64,000 nt of DNA from Arthrobacter ruber (GTDB taxonomy: Bacteria > Actinomycetota > Actinomycetes > Actinomycetales > Micrococcaceae): the NCBI RefSeq assembly GCF_002954225.1, contig NZ_PPTH01000015.1:330475-394474 (forward strand), written 5' to 3'. The translations under genes and the position numbers were made by a program. Under the pieces are notes generated by a model. It was not told the DNA's origin. It ran no database searches and was given only the letters and a program-made list of their open reading frames with translations. Below, in pieces: positions 10,169-19,606 of the stretch (position 1 is its first letter; the number at the start of each line of letters is the position of its first letter).

Positions 10169-11203
10169 CTAGAGTGCCGGGAGCGCACTGACCGGCGGCA
10201 GCCCGTCCAGGGTCCGTCCCAGCACGGAGCTCGCCACCCAGAGCGAGCGCTGCGCGTCACCCGCCTGGCCGTGGCCGAGGTAGGACAGTGCGTTGCGGAC
10301 CTCCCGCACCACCGTCCAGCCACTCGCCAGCTCCGCGTCGAGGCCGGCGGCACCCGCCAGGGCGCTGCAGTGCGCGCGGAGGTGCGCCGCGGGGTCGGCG
10401 GCGTCCAGTTCGTGGAGCCGGTTCCACAGCATCGGGGCGACGGCGTACTCCGCGTCACCGAGCACCGGCTTCGGATCGATCGCCGTGAAGTCCCGCAGCT
10501 GCCCCTGCGTGGTGGGCAGCAGGTTCTCGTAGTGCAGATCGGAATGCACGAGCACGTCACGCTCGGACCGCCGGCCGACGGCGCCGCGGAACTGGCACAC
10601 TTCCAGCGCCGCCTCCATGAGCCACCGGGGGAAGGGCTCGCCGAGCTCGTCCCAGCGCGCCGGCAGCGTGTCCGTCCACTGCTCGGCCGCTGCTGCCAGG
10701 TGCGGGATGGCCGCCCAGAGGGCGCTGTCACCGGGCGGGATCGACAGCTTCCGTACGACGTCGGCCCACGGTCCGGGGGTCTCGTCCAGCGGGACATCAC
10801 GGAGCGAACGGTCCCCGTCGAGGCGCTCGAGCAGCAGTGCGAAGTCGGGACGCGACGCCCTGACGAGCCGCACTGCGCCCATCCCGTCCCACAGTTCGAG
10901 GGCGTCGGGTTCGGGGAGGGCTTCGTCGTGCGGGACGGTCAGCTTCAGCACGCCCTGCACGGGGTCGGTGCCGGCGTGCTGCACCACGGGGACGACGACG
11001 GCGCACCGGCCGGCCCACGCGGGCCGGCCCGGCACCAGGTCCAGGCCGAGGTCCCAGGCCTCGAGCCTGTCGGACAGCAGGCCCTGCCAGTCCCGCAGCC
11101 ACCGTGCCCCGCCGACGATGGTCCGGGCACTGTGCACGAGGCGGAGCGGCAGGTCGGGCAGTCCCGCGATCCTGTGGAGTTCCTCGTCCCGCCTGTCAGC
11201 CAT
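10169..11203 (-). CDS. APH(6)/hydroxyurea-type phosphotransferase
   Basis: 344 residues. Belongs to the aminoglycoside/hydroxyurea kinase family (APH_6_hur): N-terminal lobe TGVLKLTVPHDEAL-like region (VQGVLKLTVPHDEALPE), catalytic loop VLVHSDLHYENLL and metal-binding FTAIDPKPVLGDAEYAVAPML. It could phosphorylate a sugar-like or antibiotic substrate, but chromosomal homologues often have no known resistance role. Start ATG 11203 has GGAG ~8 nt upstream; a GTG at 11224 is an alternative. It overlaps the end of the DUF4439 gene by 8 nt, so the two form a two-gene unit. Confidence 0.85.
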   Translation of the reverse strand: MADRRDEELHRIAGLPDLPLRLVHSARTIVGGARWLRDWQGLLSDRLEAWDLGLDLVPGRPAWAGRCAVVVPVVQHAGTDPVQGVLKLTVPHDEALPEPDALELWDGMGAVRLVRASRPDFALLLERLDGDRSLRDVPLDETPGPWADVVRKLSIPPGDSALWAAIPHLAAAAEQWTDTLPARWDELGEPFPRWLMEAALEVCQFRGAVGRRSERDVLVHSDLHYENLLPTTQGQLRDFTAIDPKPVLGDAEYAVAPMLWNRLHELDAADPAAHLRAHCSALAGAAGLDAELASGWTVVREVRNALSYLGHGQAGDAQRSLWVASSVLGRTLDGLPPVSALPAL

Positions 11204-12320
11204 CGGCAGGCTCCGTCGGTCCACCCTGCCCCGATGCTGCCGGGCCGGCTCCCAGACCCGGGAAGGTCACCAGCGGGGTGCCGGCGTCGATGCTGCGCTG
11301 GACCGCGGCGTTGTAGGAGGCGACAGCCCACGCCCGCGTGTCGGGTCCGACGGTGGCGACCAGCCCCGCGTACAGCCCGACGTGATCCTCCTCCAGTTCC
11401 CGCAGGGCGGCAGCCGGATCGGCGCGGAAGACCCGGTCGATCGCGAAGCCTGCCGGTGCCGGGGCCACCTCCGTGCAGAGTCCCGCGAGGCGGCGTGCAG
11501 CGGCCTCCGCGGCCACCCCGTGGGTGGCGGACCGGGCCAGGAGCGGAGCGGCCTCGGGCAGCAGCGCCGCAGCGACCTCGTAGCCGAAGCGGGCCTGCTC
11601 CTCGGCCGTCCTCGCGCTGAGCAGGGCCTGGCGATCGGCCTCAGGCCCCAGGGGCGTGCCGTCGCAGTCGGCCGGTACGTCACCGCCGGGGCTCCCCGAT
11701 GCGGACCCGGCGGTCACATCCGCGCCGGGGCTCGCCTCGACGGGCGGCAGTCCCGGATCCTCGCCGAGGGCAGCGCCGAGCACCACCGCGTGCCGCCACT
11801 GGTTGGCCCCGGCAGACGCGAGCACGCGCGCCGGGCCGGGTTCCGCCCCGCCGGCGTCACGCAGGCTGCGTAGCGCGCTGTCCCGCAGCAGCGCCATCAC
11901 CCGTGCACCGTCGACAGGCGCGGACGCCGGGGCGGAGACAGAGGCGGAGGCAGGGGCGGACGTCGGTGCATCAGGGGAGGCGGGGGAGCGCGGCAGTGCC
12001 ACGGCGTCCGACTGTGCAGTGAGATCGTCGGCGAGAGCGGTCAGCATCCCGCCGAGCGCCGGATCCGTCGTCGCGGCCGCCCGGGCCTCCGCGGCCAGTG
12101 TGCGATACCGTCCCTCGGCGTCGAGCTGTGCCTGCTGGCCCGCGGTATACACCGGTGCCGGCGGCTGCACGGAGGGCACGCCCATCGCGAAGCCGACCAC
12201 GAGGAGGACCGCGCCGAAGAGGGCGACGAGGCCCGCCGACCGCCGGGCGATGCGGCCCGCGATGGAGGTCGCACGCCCTCCGCGCTCCTGCTGTCCGCCT
12301 GCACCCGCTTGTCCGATCAC
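11196..12320 (-). CDS. DUF4439 (ferritin-like fold) membrane-tethered protein
   Basis: 374 residues, GTG start at 12320. One N-terminal membrane helix (SAGLVALFGAVLLVVGFAMGV, ~28-48) is followed by a long Ala-rich helical region with a low-complexity Ser/Ala/Pro stretch near residue 110-135. The C-terminal ~130 residues (SARTAEEQARFGYEVAAALLP... LREYEEDHVGLYAGL-like, here LRELEEDHVGLYAGLVATV) match the DUF4439 ferritin-like helical bundle. Related genes sit beside proS and rimP in mycobacteria (Rv2844). Metal binding is not established. Divergent from rimP with ~105 nt between them. Confidence 0.8.
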   Translation of the reverse strand: MIGQAGAGGQQERGGRATSIAGRIARRSAGLVALFGAVLLVVGFAMGVPSVQPPAPVYTAGQQAQLDAEGRYRTLAAEARAAATTDPALGGMLTALADDLTAQSDAVALPRSPASPDAPTSAPASASVSAPASAPVDGARVMALLRDSALRSLRDAGGAEPGPARVLASAGANQWRHAVVLGAALGEDPGLPPVEASPGADVTAGSASGSPGGDVPADCDGTPLGPEADRQALLSARTAEEQARFGYEVAAALLPEAAPLLARSATHGVAAEAAARRLAGLCTEVAPAPAGFAIDRVFRADPAAALRELEEDHVGLYAGLVATVGPDTRAWAVASYNAAVQRSIDAGTPLVTFPGLGAGPAASGQGGPTEPADG

Positions 12321-12387
12321 AGTTTCCGATCATCCCACGACGGTCCGCGTTTCCCCCGGCCATACACCCGGGGCCGTGGAATGTCGG

Positions 12388-12393
12388 TACTCT
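12388..12393 (+). promoter_or_regulatory. -10 box of the rimP-nusA-infB operon (candidate)
   Basis: TACTCT lies 32 nt before rimP's ATG in the only long gap ahead of the operon, and a GGAGGAGG ribosome site follows it. No good -35 is seen. Confidence 0.4.
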
Positions 12394-12425
12394 TGGTGGA
12401 CAACATCATCGAGGAGGAGGCAGCA

Positions 12426-13055
12426 ATGACGGTCCGGTCCGGGAACGAAAAACATGCCTCGACCCGCAAGTCCGCCCTCGAGGCCGAGCTGCAGGTGGAA
12501 GCGCAGCGCCTGCGGACCAGGCTGCAGCCCGTGGTGGACGAGCACAACCTGTACCTCGAGGACGTCGAGGTCAAGGTCGCCGGCTCCCACCGCACAGTCC
12601 ACGTCGTCGTCGACCTGCCCGAGGAATCCACGGGGAGCGTGGGTCTCGATGTGATCTCCGCCATCTCCTCCGACCTCTCCGCGGCCATGGACAGCGATCC
12701 CGAGGACGACGACCGCCCGTACAACCTCGAGATCTCCTCACCCGGCGTATCACGCCCCCTCACGGAGCCGCGGCACTGGCGCCGCAATGTGGGACGCATG
12801 GTGGAGATCAAGCCGGTGACCGGCGACGTCGTCGTCGGACGCCTCCAGGACGTCACCGCCACCGGCATCCGGCTGACCCCCCAGCTGCCGGTCAAGAAGG
12901 GCCAGAAGCCCAAGCAGGGCGATCCGCTCGCCCTCGAGTTTTCCAAGATCCGCAAGGGGACCGTCCAGGTCGAATTCGCGCATCTTGAGGACGAACACCA
13001 CGAGAACAGCGATGGTGCCGAACCGGACGACTCCGGCGCCGTGCACCGCGCGTAA
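12426..13055 (+). CDS. rimP: Ribosome maturation factor RimP
   Basis: 209 residues. Assists 30S subunit maturation. The N-terminal alpha/beta domain ([40 protein letters not shown]), the signature [30 protein letters not shown], and the C-terminal SH3-like barrel ([17 protein letters not shown]) are clear. An acidic, unstructured tail ([17 protein letters not shown]) extends the C terminus. ATG 12426 has GGAGGAGG 5-7 nt upstream. First gene of the rimP-nusA-ylxR-infB-rbfA cluster. Confidence 0.95.
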   Translation: MTVRSGNEKHASTRKSALEAELQVEAQRLRTRLQPVVDEHNLYLEDVEVKVAGSHRTVHVVVDLPEESTGSVGLDVISAISSDLSAAMDSDPEDDDRPYNLEISSPGVSRPLTEPRHWRRNVGRMVEIKPVTGDVVVGRLQDVTATGIRLTPQLPVKKGQKPKQGDPLALEFSKIRKGTVQVEFAHLEDEHHENSDGAEPDDSGAVHRA

Positions 13056-13065
13056 GGAGAACCAC

Positions 13066-14064
13066 ATGGACATCGACATGAGCGCGTTGAGGCTGCTCGA
13101 GCGTGAACGCGAGATCCCGCTGGACAAGCTGATCCCCACGATCGAGCAGGCACTGCTGATCGCCTACCACCGCACGCCCGGAGCGCACGAGACGGCGCGC
13201 GCCGAACTCGACCGCCGCAACGGCCACGTCACCATCTGGGCCACCGAGAAGGACGACGACGGCGAGCCCGTCGGCGAGTTCGACGACACCCCCGGCGGCT
13301 TCGGGCGCATCGCGGCGAGTACCGCGCGCCAGATCATCCTCCAGCGACTGCGTGACGCCGAGGACGAGAACATCCTCGGCGAGTTCCGCGGCAAGGAGGG
13401 CGAACTCGTCGCCGGCATGATCCAGCAGGGCACCAACCCGCACATGATCCAGGTGAACCTGGGCTCGGTCGAGGCCGTGCTGCCGCCGCCCGAGCAGGTC
13501 CCCGGCGAGAAGTACCTGCACGGCACGCGGCTGCGCGCGTTCGTGGTCGACGTCCACCGCGGGATGAAGGGCCCCTCCATCACCCTGTCCCGCTCGCACC
13601 CCGGACTCGTCCGGAAGCTCTTCGAACTCGAGGTGCCCGAGATCGCCGACAGGACGGTGGAGATCGTGGCCCTGGCCCGTGAGGCGGGCCACCGCACGAA
13701 GATCGCGGTGAAGGCGAACGTCCCGGGCGTCAACGCCAAGGGAGCGTGCATCGGCGAGATGGGGACCCGCGTCCGCGCCGTCATGAACGAACTGAACGAC
13801 GAGAAGATCGACATCGTGGACTACAACGACGACGCCGCCTCCTTCATCGCCAGTTCGCTCTCGCCGTCCCGCGTGACGTCCGTGACGATCACCGACGAGG
13901 CCACGAGGTCCGCGCGCGTCGTCGTGCCGGACTACCAGCTGTCCCTCGCGATCGGCAAGGAAGGCCAGAACGCACGCCTCGCCGCGAAGCTCACCGGGTG
14001 GCGGATCGACATCGTCTCCGACGCGGCCCAGCCGGCCCAGCCCGCCAGGGCGGCCAAGGCCTGA
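13066..14064 (+). CDS. nusA: Transcription termination/antitermination factor NusA
   Basis: 332 residues, the short actinobacterial form without the C-terminal acidic repeats of E. coli NusA. The N-terminal RNAP-binding domain ([22 protein letters not shown]) is followed by S1 ([16 protein letters not shown]) and two KH domains ([13 protein letters not shown] [67 protein letters not shown]). ATG 13066 has AAGGAGA 6 nt upstream and lies 10 nt after rimP. Confidence 0.96.
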   Translation: MDIDMSALRLLEREREIPLDKLIPTIEQALLIAYHRTPGAHETARAELDRRNGHVTIWATEKDDDGEPVGEFDDTPGGFGRIAASTARQIILQRLRDAEDENILGEFRGKEGELVAGMIQQGTNPHMIQVNLGSVEAVLPPPEQVPGEKYLHGTRLRAFVVDVHRGMKGPSITLSRSHPGLVRKLFELEVPEIADRTVEIVALAREAGHRTKIAVKANVPGVNAKGACIGEMGTRVRAVMNELNDEKIDIVDYNDDAASFIASSLSPSRVTSVTITDEATRSARVVVPDYQLSLAIGKEGQNARLAAKLTGWRIDIVSDAAQPAQPARAAKA

Positions 14065-14114
14065 ACGGCCGGTCGGGCAGCGGGGCCGGAAGGGGTAGAC
14101 TGGAGGTGACTGCT

Positions 14115-14534
14115 GTGGAGTCGCGCCCGGAGGACGTCATCGATCGACGAGGGGTTGATCGAGAAGAGTCCGGGCGGCACCCGGGGGACCATCATCCGAT
14201 ACGCACCTGCGTTGGATGCCGCGGGCGGGACCGCCAGTCACACGTGATGCGGGTTGTCGCACAACCGATCGACGGGCAGGATGTGGCCGTCATCGACGAG
14301 CGGCGCCGGCTATCCGGACGGGGCGCCTGGCTGCACCCCGACCCGGCATGCCTGGAGACGGCGGTCAAGCGGAAAGCCTTTCACAGGGCCTTCCGCGGGC
14401 CGGTGGACACTGTGAGGTTGGCAGTGGACTTCCAGGCATACCTGGAGCGTCGAGATGAACGCTCCGACTCACCACCGTCCTCCCTGAAAGCGGGTCAGAA
14501 CCCTCATGGAAACCCGATGAGTACCCAGCGATGA
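14115..14534 (+). CDS. ylxR: YlxR family RNA-binding protein (DUF448)
   Basis: 139 residues. Start GTG 14115 has GGAGGTGA (14102-14109) 5 nt ahead. The motif HPIRTCVGCRGRDRQSHVMRVVA, then GRGAWLHPDPACLETAVKRKAFHRAFRG, is the classic YlxR core containing the GRGA(Y/W) loop. The basic surface suggests RNA binding. Conserved place between nusA and infB. A TAGACT (14096-14101) just before the ribosome site could be an internal promoter but may be chance. Confidence 0.9.
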   Translation: MESRPEDVIDRRGVDREESGRHPGDHHPIRTCVGCRGRDRQSHVMRVVAQPIDGQDVAVIDERRRLSGRGAWLHPDPACLETAVKRKAFHRAFRGPVDTVRLAVDFQAYLERRDERSDSPPSSLKAGQNPHGNPMSTQR

Positions 14535-14658
14535 GTGCGCAACGATGACCTATCAGTTGCGCTCTGCAATTCAGCGTCCGGACGCCTCGGCGACCCGGAT
14601 CAGCAGTAGGAAATAGACGGTTCGTGCCTGGCTCGGTGCGGACCGAGACAGGAGAAAT

Positions 14659-17637
14659 GTGGCCAAGGTCCGCGTACATGAGCTCGCCAAAGAGCTCGGT
14701 ATAACCTCGAAAGACGCAGTAGCGAAACTGCAGGAACTGGGCGAATTCGTCCGTTCGGCCTCCTCGACCATCGAGGCCCCCGTCGTGAAGAAACTTCGCG
14801 GCGCATTCCCCGGCGCCGGCGGCACCAAGCCCGCCGCCGCCCCCGCACCCTCACGCCCCTCGGCACCCGCGCCGTCGGGCCCCAAGCCGGGCGCCGCCCA
14901 GGCCGCGGCTCCCGCCCCGGCCGCACCGGAAGCACCTGCGGCCCCCGTCGCTCCGGCACCCCAGGCATCGCCGTTCTCGAACGATGCCGCTCCCGCCGAG
15001 GCTCCCGCCCCGGCCGCACAGAACACCCCTGCTCCGAGCGCCCCTGCCCAGAGCGTCCCTGCGCAGAACACTCCTGCACAGGACACCCCCGCCCCTGCCC
15101 CGCAGGGCACGCAGGGCGGTCCGACCCCGGGGACGCGTCCTGCGCCCCGCCCGGCGACCCCGCCCGCAGCTCCCTCGGCAGGCACCCGTCCCACGGGCGC
15201 CCGTCCCGGTGGCGCACCGCGTCCGGGCAACAACCCGTTCGCGCCGTCGCAGGGCATGGGATCCCGCCGCGGCGAGACCGACCGCGGTGCCGACCGCACG
15301 TCGGAGCGTCCGCCGCGTCCGGGCAACAACCCGTTCGCGCCGTCGCAGGGCATGCCCCGTCCCGGTCGTCGCGACGACGCCGGTGCCGGTGGACCCCGCC
15401 CGGCCGCGGGTGCCGGTGGACCCCGTCCCGCAGCAGGCGCCGGTGGACCCCGTCCCGCAGCAGGTGCCGGCGGACCCCGCCCGGGTGCGCCGCGTCCCGG
15501 TGCGCCACGTCCAGCCGGAGCCCCCGGCTCGCGTCCCACTCCCGGCATGATGCCCAACCGCACCGAACGCCCCGCTGCCCCCGGCCGCGGAGCACCCGGC
15601 GCAGGAGCCGGTCCGCGCCGCGGACCCGGCGGAGCACCGAACAGCCCCAGCGGAGCGCCCGCAGGCGGCGGCTTCGGCAAGGGCACCCGAGGACGCGGTG
15701 GCACGGCCGGCGCCTTCGGCAAGGGTGGAGCCGGTCGCGGCAAGCAGCGCAAGTCGAAGCGTGCGAAGCGGCAGGAACTGGAGCAGATGTCGGCTCCTTC
15801 GCTGGGCGGCGTGAGCGTACCCCGCGGAGACGGCAACACCATCGTCCGCCTGCGCCGCGGTTCGTCCATTACGGACTTCGCCGACAAGATCGAGGCGAAC
15901 CCCGCAGCGCTGGTCACCGTGCTGTTCCACCTCGGTGAGATGGCCACGGCCACGCAGTCGCTCGACGAGGACACCTTCGAGGTGCTCGGAACCGAGCTCG
16001 GCTACAAGATCCAGGTGGTCTCGCCCGAGGACGAGGAGCGCGAGCTCCTCAGCAGCTTCGACATCGACTTCGATGCCGAGCTCGAAGCCGAGGGCGACGA
16101 GCAGCTCGAGGCCCGTCCGCCGGTCGTCACGGTCATGGGCCACGTCGACCACGGTAAGACGCGACTGCTCGACGCCGTCCGCAACACCAAGGTCGTCGAG
16201 GGCGAGCACGGTGGCATCACCCAGCACATCGGTGCCTACCAGATCCAGCACGTCCACGAGGACAGCACGCGCGCCATCACCTTCATCGACACCCCGGGCC
16301 ACGAGGCGTTCACCGCCATGCGTGCCCGTGGTGCGAAGGTCACGGACATCGCGGTGCTCGTCGTCGCCGCGGACGACGGCGTCATGCCGCAGACCGTGGA
16401 GGCGCTGAACCACGCCCAGGCGGCCAACGTGCCGATCGTCGTGGCCGTCAACAAGATGGACAAGGAAGGCGCGAACCCCGACAAGGTCAAGGGCCAGCTC
16501 ACCGAGTACGGACTCGTCCCCGAGGAGTACGGCGGCGACACCATGTTCGTCCACGTGTCGGCGCTGCAGGGCATGGGTATCGACGACCTCCTCGAGGCCG
16601 TCCTGCTGACCGCGGACGCCGCCCTGGACATGCGGGCCAATCCGAACAAGGACGCCCGCGGTATCGCGATCGAGGCCAACCTCGACCGTGGTCGCGGCGC
16701 CGTCGCCACGGTGCTCGTGCAGTCCGGGACGCTGCACGTCGGCGACACGATCGTCGCCGGTACGGCCCACGGCCGCGTGCGTGCGATGTTCGACGAGAAC
16801 GGCGACGTCGTCACGACGGCCGGTCCGTCGCGTCCGGTCCAGGTCCTGGGTCTGTCCAACGTGCCCCGTGCAGGTGACACGTTCTTCGTCACCGACGACG
16901 AGCGCACCGGTCGCCAGATCGCCGAGAAGCGTGAGGCGGCTGACCGCAACGCGGCCCTCGCGAAGCGCCGCAAGCGCATCAGCCTCGAGGACTTCGACCA
17001 GGCCGTCGCCGAGGGCAAGGTCGACACCCTCAACCTCATCCTCAAGGGTGACGTGTCGGGTGCCGTCGAGGCCCTGGAGGACTCGCTGCTCAAGATCGAC
17101 GTCGGGGAGGGCGTGCAGCTGCGCGTCATCCACCGCGGCGTCGGTGCCATCACGCAGAACGACGTCAACCTGGCCACGGTCGACAACGCGATCATCATCG
17201 GCTTCAACGTCAAGCCGGCCGAGCGCGTGGCGGACCTCGCCGAGCGTGAGGGCGTGGACATGCGCTTCTACTCGGTGATCTACGCCGCGATCGACGACAT
17301 CGAGCTCGCCCTCAAGGGCATGCTCAAGCCGGAGTACGAGGAGGCGCAGCTCGGGACCGCAGAGGTCCGCGAAGTGTTCCGTTCCTCGAAGTTCGGCAAC
17401 ATCGCCGGTTCGATCGTCCGCTCGGGCATCATCCGACGCAACACCAGGGCGCGAGTCCTGCGCGACGGCAAGATCATCGGGGACAACCTCTCCGTGGACT
17501 CGCTCAAGCGCTTCAAGGACGACGCCACCGAGGTCCGCACCGACTTCGAGTGCGGTATCGGCCTCGGCTCGTTCAATGACGTCAAGGAAGGCGACATCAT
17601 CGAGACCTTCGAGATGCGGGAGAAGCCCCGCGTCTAG
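14659..17637 (+). CDS. infB: Translation initiation factor IF-2
   Basis: 992 residues. GTPase that delivers initiator tRNA to the ribosome. GTG 14659 has GGAG 4 nt upstream. The N-terminal IF2_N domain ([30 protein letters not shown]) is followed by ~330 residues of Ala/Pro/Gly-rich sequence with a duplicated [13 protein letters not shown] motif and four 9-residue repeats (residues 242-277). A basic [14 protein letters not shown] segment then precedes the G domain (GHVDHGKT near residue 494, DTPGHE, NKMD), domain II, III and IV ([19 protein letters not shown]). The extension is long but typical of actinobacterial IF-2. Confidence 0.97.
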   Translation: MAKVRVHELAKELGITSKDAVAKLQELGEFVRSASSTIEAPVVKKLRGAFPGAGGTKPAAAPAPSRPSAPAPSGPKPGAAQAAAPAPAAPEAPAAPVAPAPQASPFSNDAAPAEAPAPAAQNTPAPSAPAQSVPAQNTPAQDTPAPAPQGTQGGPTPGTRPAPRPATPPAAPSAGTRPTGARPGGAPRPGNNPFAPSQGMGSRRGETDRGADRTSERPPRPGNNPFAPSQGMPRPGRRDDAGAGGPRPAAGAGGPRPAAGAGGPRPAAGAGGPRPGAPRPGAPRPAGAPGSRPTPGMMPNRTERPAAPGRGAPGAGAGPRRGPGGAPNSPSGAPAGGGFGKGTRGRGGTAGAFGKGGAGRGKQRKSKRAKRQELEQMSAPSLGGVSVPRGDGNTIVRLRRGSSITDFADKIEANPAALVTVLFHLGEMATATQSLDEDTFEVLGTELGYKIQVVSPEDEERELLSSFDIDFDAELEAEGDEQLEARPPVVTVMGHVDHGKTRLLDAVRNTKVVEGEHGGITQHIGAYQIQHVHEDSTRAITFIDTPGHEAFTAMRARGAKVTDIAVLVVAADDGVMPQTVEALNHAQAANVPIVVAVNKMDKEGANPDKVKGQLTEYGLVPEEYGGDTMFVHVSALQGMGIDDLLEAVLLTADAALDMRANPNKDARGIAIEANLDRGRGAVATVLVQSGTLHVGDTIVAGTAHGRVRAMFDENGDVVTTAGPSRPVQVLGLSNVPRAGDTFFVTDDERTGRQIAEKREAADRNAALAKRRKRISLEDFDQAVAEGKVDTLNLILKGDVSGAVEALEDSLLKIDVGEGVQLRVIHRGVGAITQNDVNLATVDNAIIIGFNVKPAERVADLAEREGVDMRFYSVIYAAIDDIELALKGMLKPEYEEAQLGTAEVREVFRSSKFGNIAGSIVRSGIIRRNTRARVLRDGKIIGDNLSVDSLKRFKDDATEVRTDFECGIGLGSFNDVKEGDIIETFEMREKPRV
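15217..15354 (+). repeat. Two exact 42-bp direct repeats inside infB
   Basis: Identical copies at 15217-15258 and 15313-15354, 96 nt apart, encode [14 protein letters not shown]. The motif is recurrent in actinobacterial IF-2, but identity down to the third codon positions suggests recent duplication or gene conversion. Confidence 0.85.
15382..15489 (+). repeat. Four tandem 27-bp repeats inside infB
   Basis: Four in-frame copies of a 27-nt unit encoding GAGGPRPAA (last copy GAGGPRPGA) at 15382, 15409, 15436 and 15463. The copies differ mostly at third positions. They lie in the disordered N-terminal arm of IF-2, so copy number changes would keep the frame. Confidence 0.9.
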
Positions 17638-17651
17638 CAGGTAGCAGCCCT

Positions 17652-17685
17652 CCACAGGCGCTCCGGGCAACCGGGGCGCCTGTGG
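17652..17685 (+). terminator. Strong hairpin between infB and rbfA
   Basis: A 15-bp stem (CCACAGGCGCTCCGG at 17652-17666, partner 17671-17685, one T-G pair) with a GCAA tetraloop. Only a weak T-run (CTTCC) follows, so it may be a partial terminator or a processing/stability element in the operon. Confidence 0.65.
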
Positions 17686-17746
17686 CTTCCGTACCACCGG
17701 GACCCGCATCCGGGGTCCCCCACCCGCTTCCAGAGGAGTACCAGCC

Positions 17747-18187
17747 ATGGCAGATCCGGCCCGCGCCGCGCGGCTCGCCCAGCGCATCAAAGTCATCGTC
17801 GCCGAGGCGCTCCGGCGCCGCGTGAAGGATCCCCGGCTCGAGGCCGTGACCATCACGGACGCCCGCGTGACCAACGATCTCCAGCACGCGACCCTGTACT
17901 ACACCGTGCTGGGCGACACGGACGAGCAGCAGGCCACCCGGGTGGCGCTCGAGTCCGCCCGCGGCGTCCTGCGCTCGGAGGTCGGCAAGAACATCACCGC
18001 CCGGCTGACGCCCACCCTCGAGTTCGTCCCCGACGAGGTGCCGGTCAACGCCAGTCACCTCGAGGAGCTGCTGCAGAAGGCACGCGAGCGCGACGCCGAA
18101 GTGGCGGCGATCGCCCAGGGCGCCGACTTCGCGGGCGACGCGGACCCGTACCGCACGTCCGAGGACGACGGCGAGGCGGGACGCTAG
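17747..18187 (+). CDS. rbfA: 30S ribosome-binding factor RbfA
   Basis: 146 residues. Binds immature 30S subunits near helix 1 of 16S rRNA. The KH-like fold is visible: RAARLAQRIKVIVAEALRRRVKDPRLEAVTITDARVTNDLQHATLYYTVLG and RLTPTLEFVPDEVPVNASHLEELL. ATG 17747 is preceded by AGAGGAG. Last gene of the rimP operon; a terminator follows its stop after ~30 nt. Confidence 0.95.
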   Translation: MADPARAARLAQRIKVIVAEALRRRVKDPRLEAVTITDARVTNDLQHATLYYTVLGDTDEQQATRVALESARGVLRSEVGKNITARLTPTLEFVPDEVPVNASHLEELLQKARERDAEVAAIAQGADFAGDADPYRTSEDDGEAGR

Positions 18188-18218
18188 AGCGACGGTCCCG
18201 AAGAGCACTGCGGAACGG

Positions 18219-18250
18219 AAGGCAGCCGACCCGACGGTCGGCTGCCTTTC
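18219..18250. terminator. Intrinsic terminator after rbfA
   Basis: GGCAGCCGAC (18221-18230) pairs with GTCGGCTGCC (18237-18246), flanked by AA on the left and TTTC on the right, so it could act on both strands between rbfA and the convergent aminotransferase gene. Confidence 0.8.
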
Positions 18251-18343
18251 CCATGTCCGGGCCGGCAGTGCCGGACCGGCACGGGCGAGGTCCGCGGAGC
18301 GATCGGCTCCTGTGCCCGACCGCTCGCCCGCGGCGCTGCGCGG

Positions 18344-19519
18344 TCAGGCCTGCGGGGCGGGGAGCCGGGAGAGGCCCTCGACGAGCTCGTCGGTCCTGCC
18401 GCACAGGGCGATCCTCACCCAGCCCTCGCCCATCGCCCCGAAGGCGGTACCCGGCGCGAGCGCCACACCCTGCTCGGCCAGGAAGCGCCGCGTCCAGGCG
18501 CGGACGTCGCCGCCCGTCGCGTGGGACAGGTCGGCCCACAGGTAGAACGCCCCGCGGGCGTCGAGGTAGGTGATACCGCGTCCGTCCAGGACGGAGGTCG
18601 CCGCATCACGGTTGGACCTGTAGTGCTCGAGCGCCGTCGACACGTAGTCCTGCGGGCCGGTCAGTGCGGCCAGGGCGGCATACTGCGATGCCGCCGCGAC
18701 GCAGGAGACCGTGGCCTCCATGACGTTGCTGAGCAGCTGCTCCAGACCGGGTGGCGTGACGAGGGCGCCGATGCGCAGTCCGGTCAGGCCGTACGTCTTC
18801 GACAGGGTGAGCGAGGTGACGACGCGCGCCTCGCGCGCCTCCGGCACTGCCTCGGGTCCGCCGGCGTCGAATCGTGCCGGGCTGACGTGCGGGACGTCGT
18901 AGGTGAAGGCCTCGTAGCACTCGTCTGAGATGACCCACAGGTCGTTCGCATGGGCGAACCGCACGAGTTCCCTCGTGAGGTCGGCGTCGAACACCGAGCC
19001 GAGGGGGTTCGACGGCGAATTGACCATGAGCACCCTCGTCCGTCCGGTCACGAGCCGCTGCAGGTCCTCGATCCGCGGTTGGAAGCCGTGGTGCGGCACG
19101 AGCGGGTAGGGCACCGGGACGCCGCCGAGCAGCCCGACGGTCATCGTGAACGTGGGATAGCCCGGGTCGGGGATGAGCACCTCGTCACCGGCACCGATCA
19201 ACGTGCTGAGCGCCAGGTGGAGGCCCTGCTGCGCGCCCGCGACGACGAACACGCGCGAGGGGTCGTCGTCCACACCCGCCAGGCGTGCGAACCGCTCGGC
19301 GAAGGCCGCCCTCACCGGCGCCAGGCCCGCGTTGGGCGTGTAGTTGGTGTCGTCCCGATCCAGCGCTGCCATGCCCGCCTCGAGGACGTGCCGCGCGACG
19401 GGGAACCCTGGTTCGCCGATGCTGAGGACGATGGAGTCGGGCGTGGCCCAGGCCGCCTGCGTGATCTCGCGGATCTGGTTGACCGGGACGTTTAGCACGT
19501 GGGCGGGAGCGGAGGGCAT
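18344..19519 (-). CDS. Class I/II pyridoxal-phosphate aminotransferase
   Basis: 391 residues. Fold type I PLP enzyme. Substrate/PLP motifs: YTPNAGLAPVRAAFAERFA, VFVVAGAQQGLHLALSTL, MVNSPSNPLGSVFDADL, SDECYEAFTYD, and the Schiff-base lysine in SLTLSKTYGLTGLRIGAL. Similar to aspartate/aromatic or DapC-type aminotransferases, but the amino donor cannot be assigned from sequence. Start ATG 19519 is supported by TAGCAT (19532-19527 on this strand) ending 7 nt upstream, as for other putative leaderless genes; longer in-frame starts are not family-like. Divergent from truB. Confidence 0.88.
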   Translation of the reverse strand: MPSAPAHVLNVPVNQIREITQAAWATPDSIVLSIGEPGFPVARHVLEAGMAALDRDDTNYTPNAGLAPVRAAFAERFARLAGVDDDPSRVFVVAGAQQGLHLALSTLIGAGDEVLIPDPGYPTFTMTVGLLGGVPVPYPLVPHHGFQPRIEDLQRLVTGRTRVLMVNSPSNPLGSVFDADLTRELVRFAHANDLWVISDECYEAFTYDVPHVSPARFDAGGPEAVPEAREARVVTSLTLSKTYGLTGLRIGALVTPPGLEQLLSNVMEATVSCVAAASQYAALAALTGPQDYVSTALEHYRSNRDAATSVLDGRGITYLDARGAFYLWADLSHATGGDVRAWTRRFLAEQGVALAPGTAFGAMGEGWVRIALCGRTDELVEGLSRLPAPQA

Positions 19520-19526
19520 AGGCAGG

Positions 19527-19599
19527 ATGCTATCGCGGGCCGGGCGGTGCCACGCGCCGATCGGGAGGCGCGGAGTGCCAGGTCGGCGGCCCATATACT
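19527..19599. promoter_or_regulatory. Divergent -10 boxes of aminotransferase gene and truB
   Basis: On the minus strand TAGCAT (19532-19527) ends 7 nt before ATG 19519. On the plus strand TATACT (19594-19599) ends 7 nt before GTG 19607. Both would start transcription at or next to the start codon. No clear -35 elements are seen. Confidence 0.6.
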
Positions 19600-19606
19600 G
19601 GGAGGC

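Noticed and set aside
10169..11203. Antibiotic-resistance gene of mobile origin
   Set aside because: The kinase belongs to the APH(6) family, but codon use and GC match the neighbours and no mobile element flanks it. A housekeeping or unknown role is as likely.
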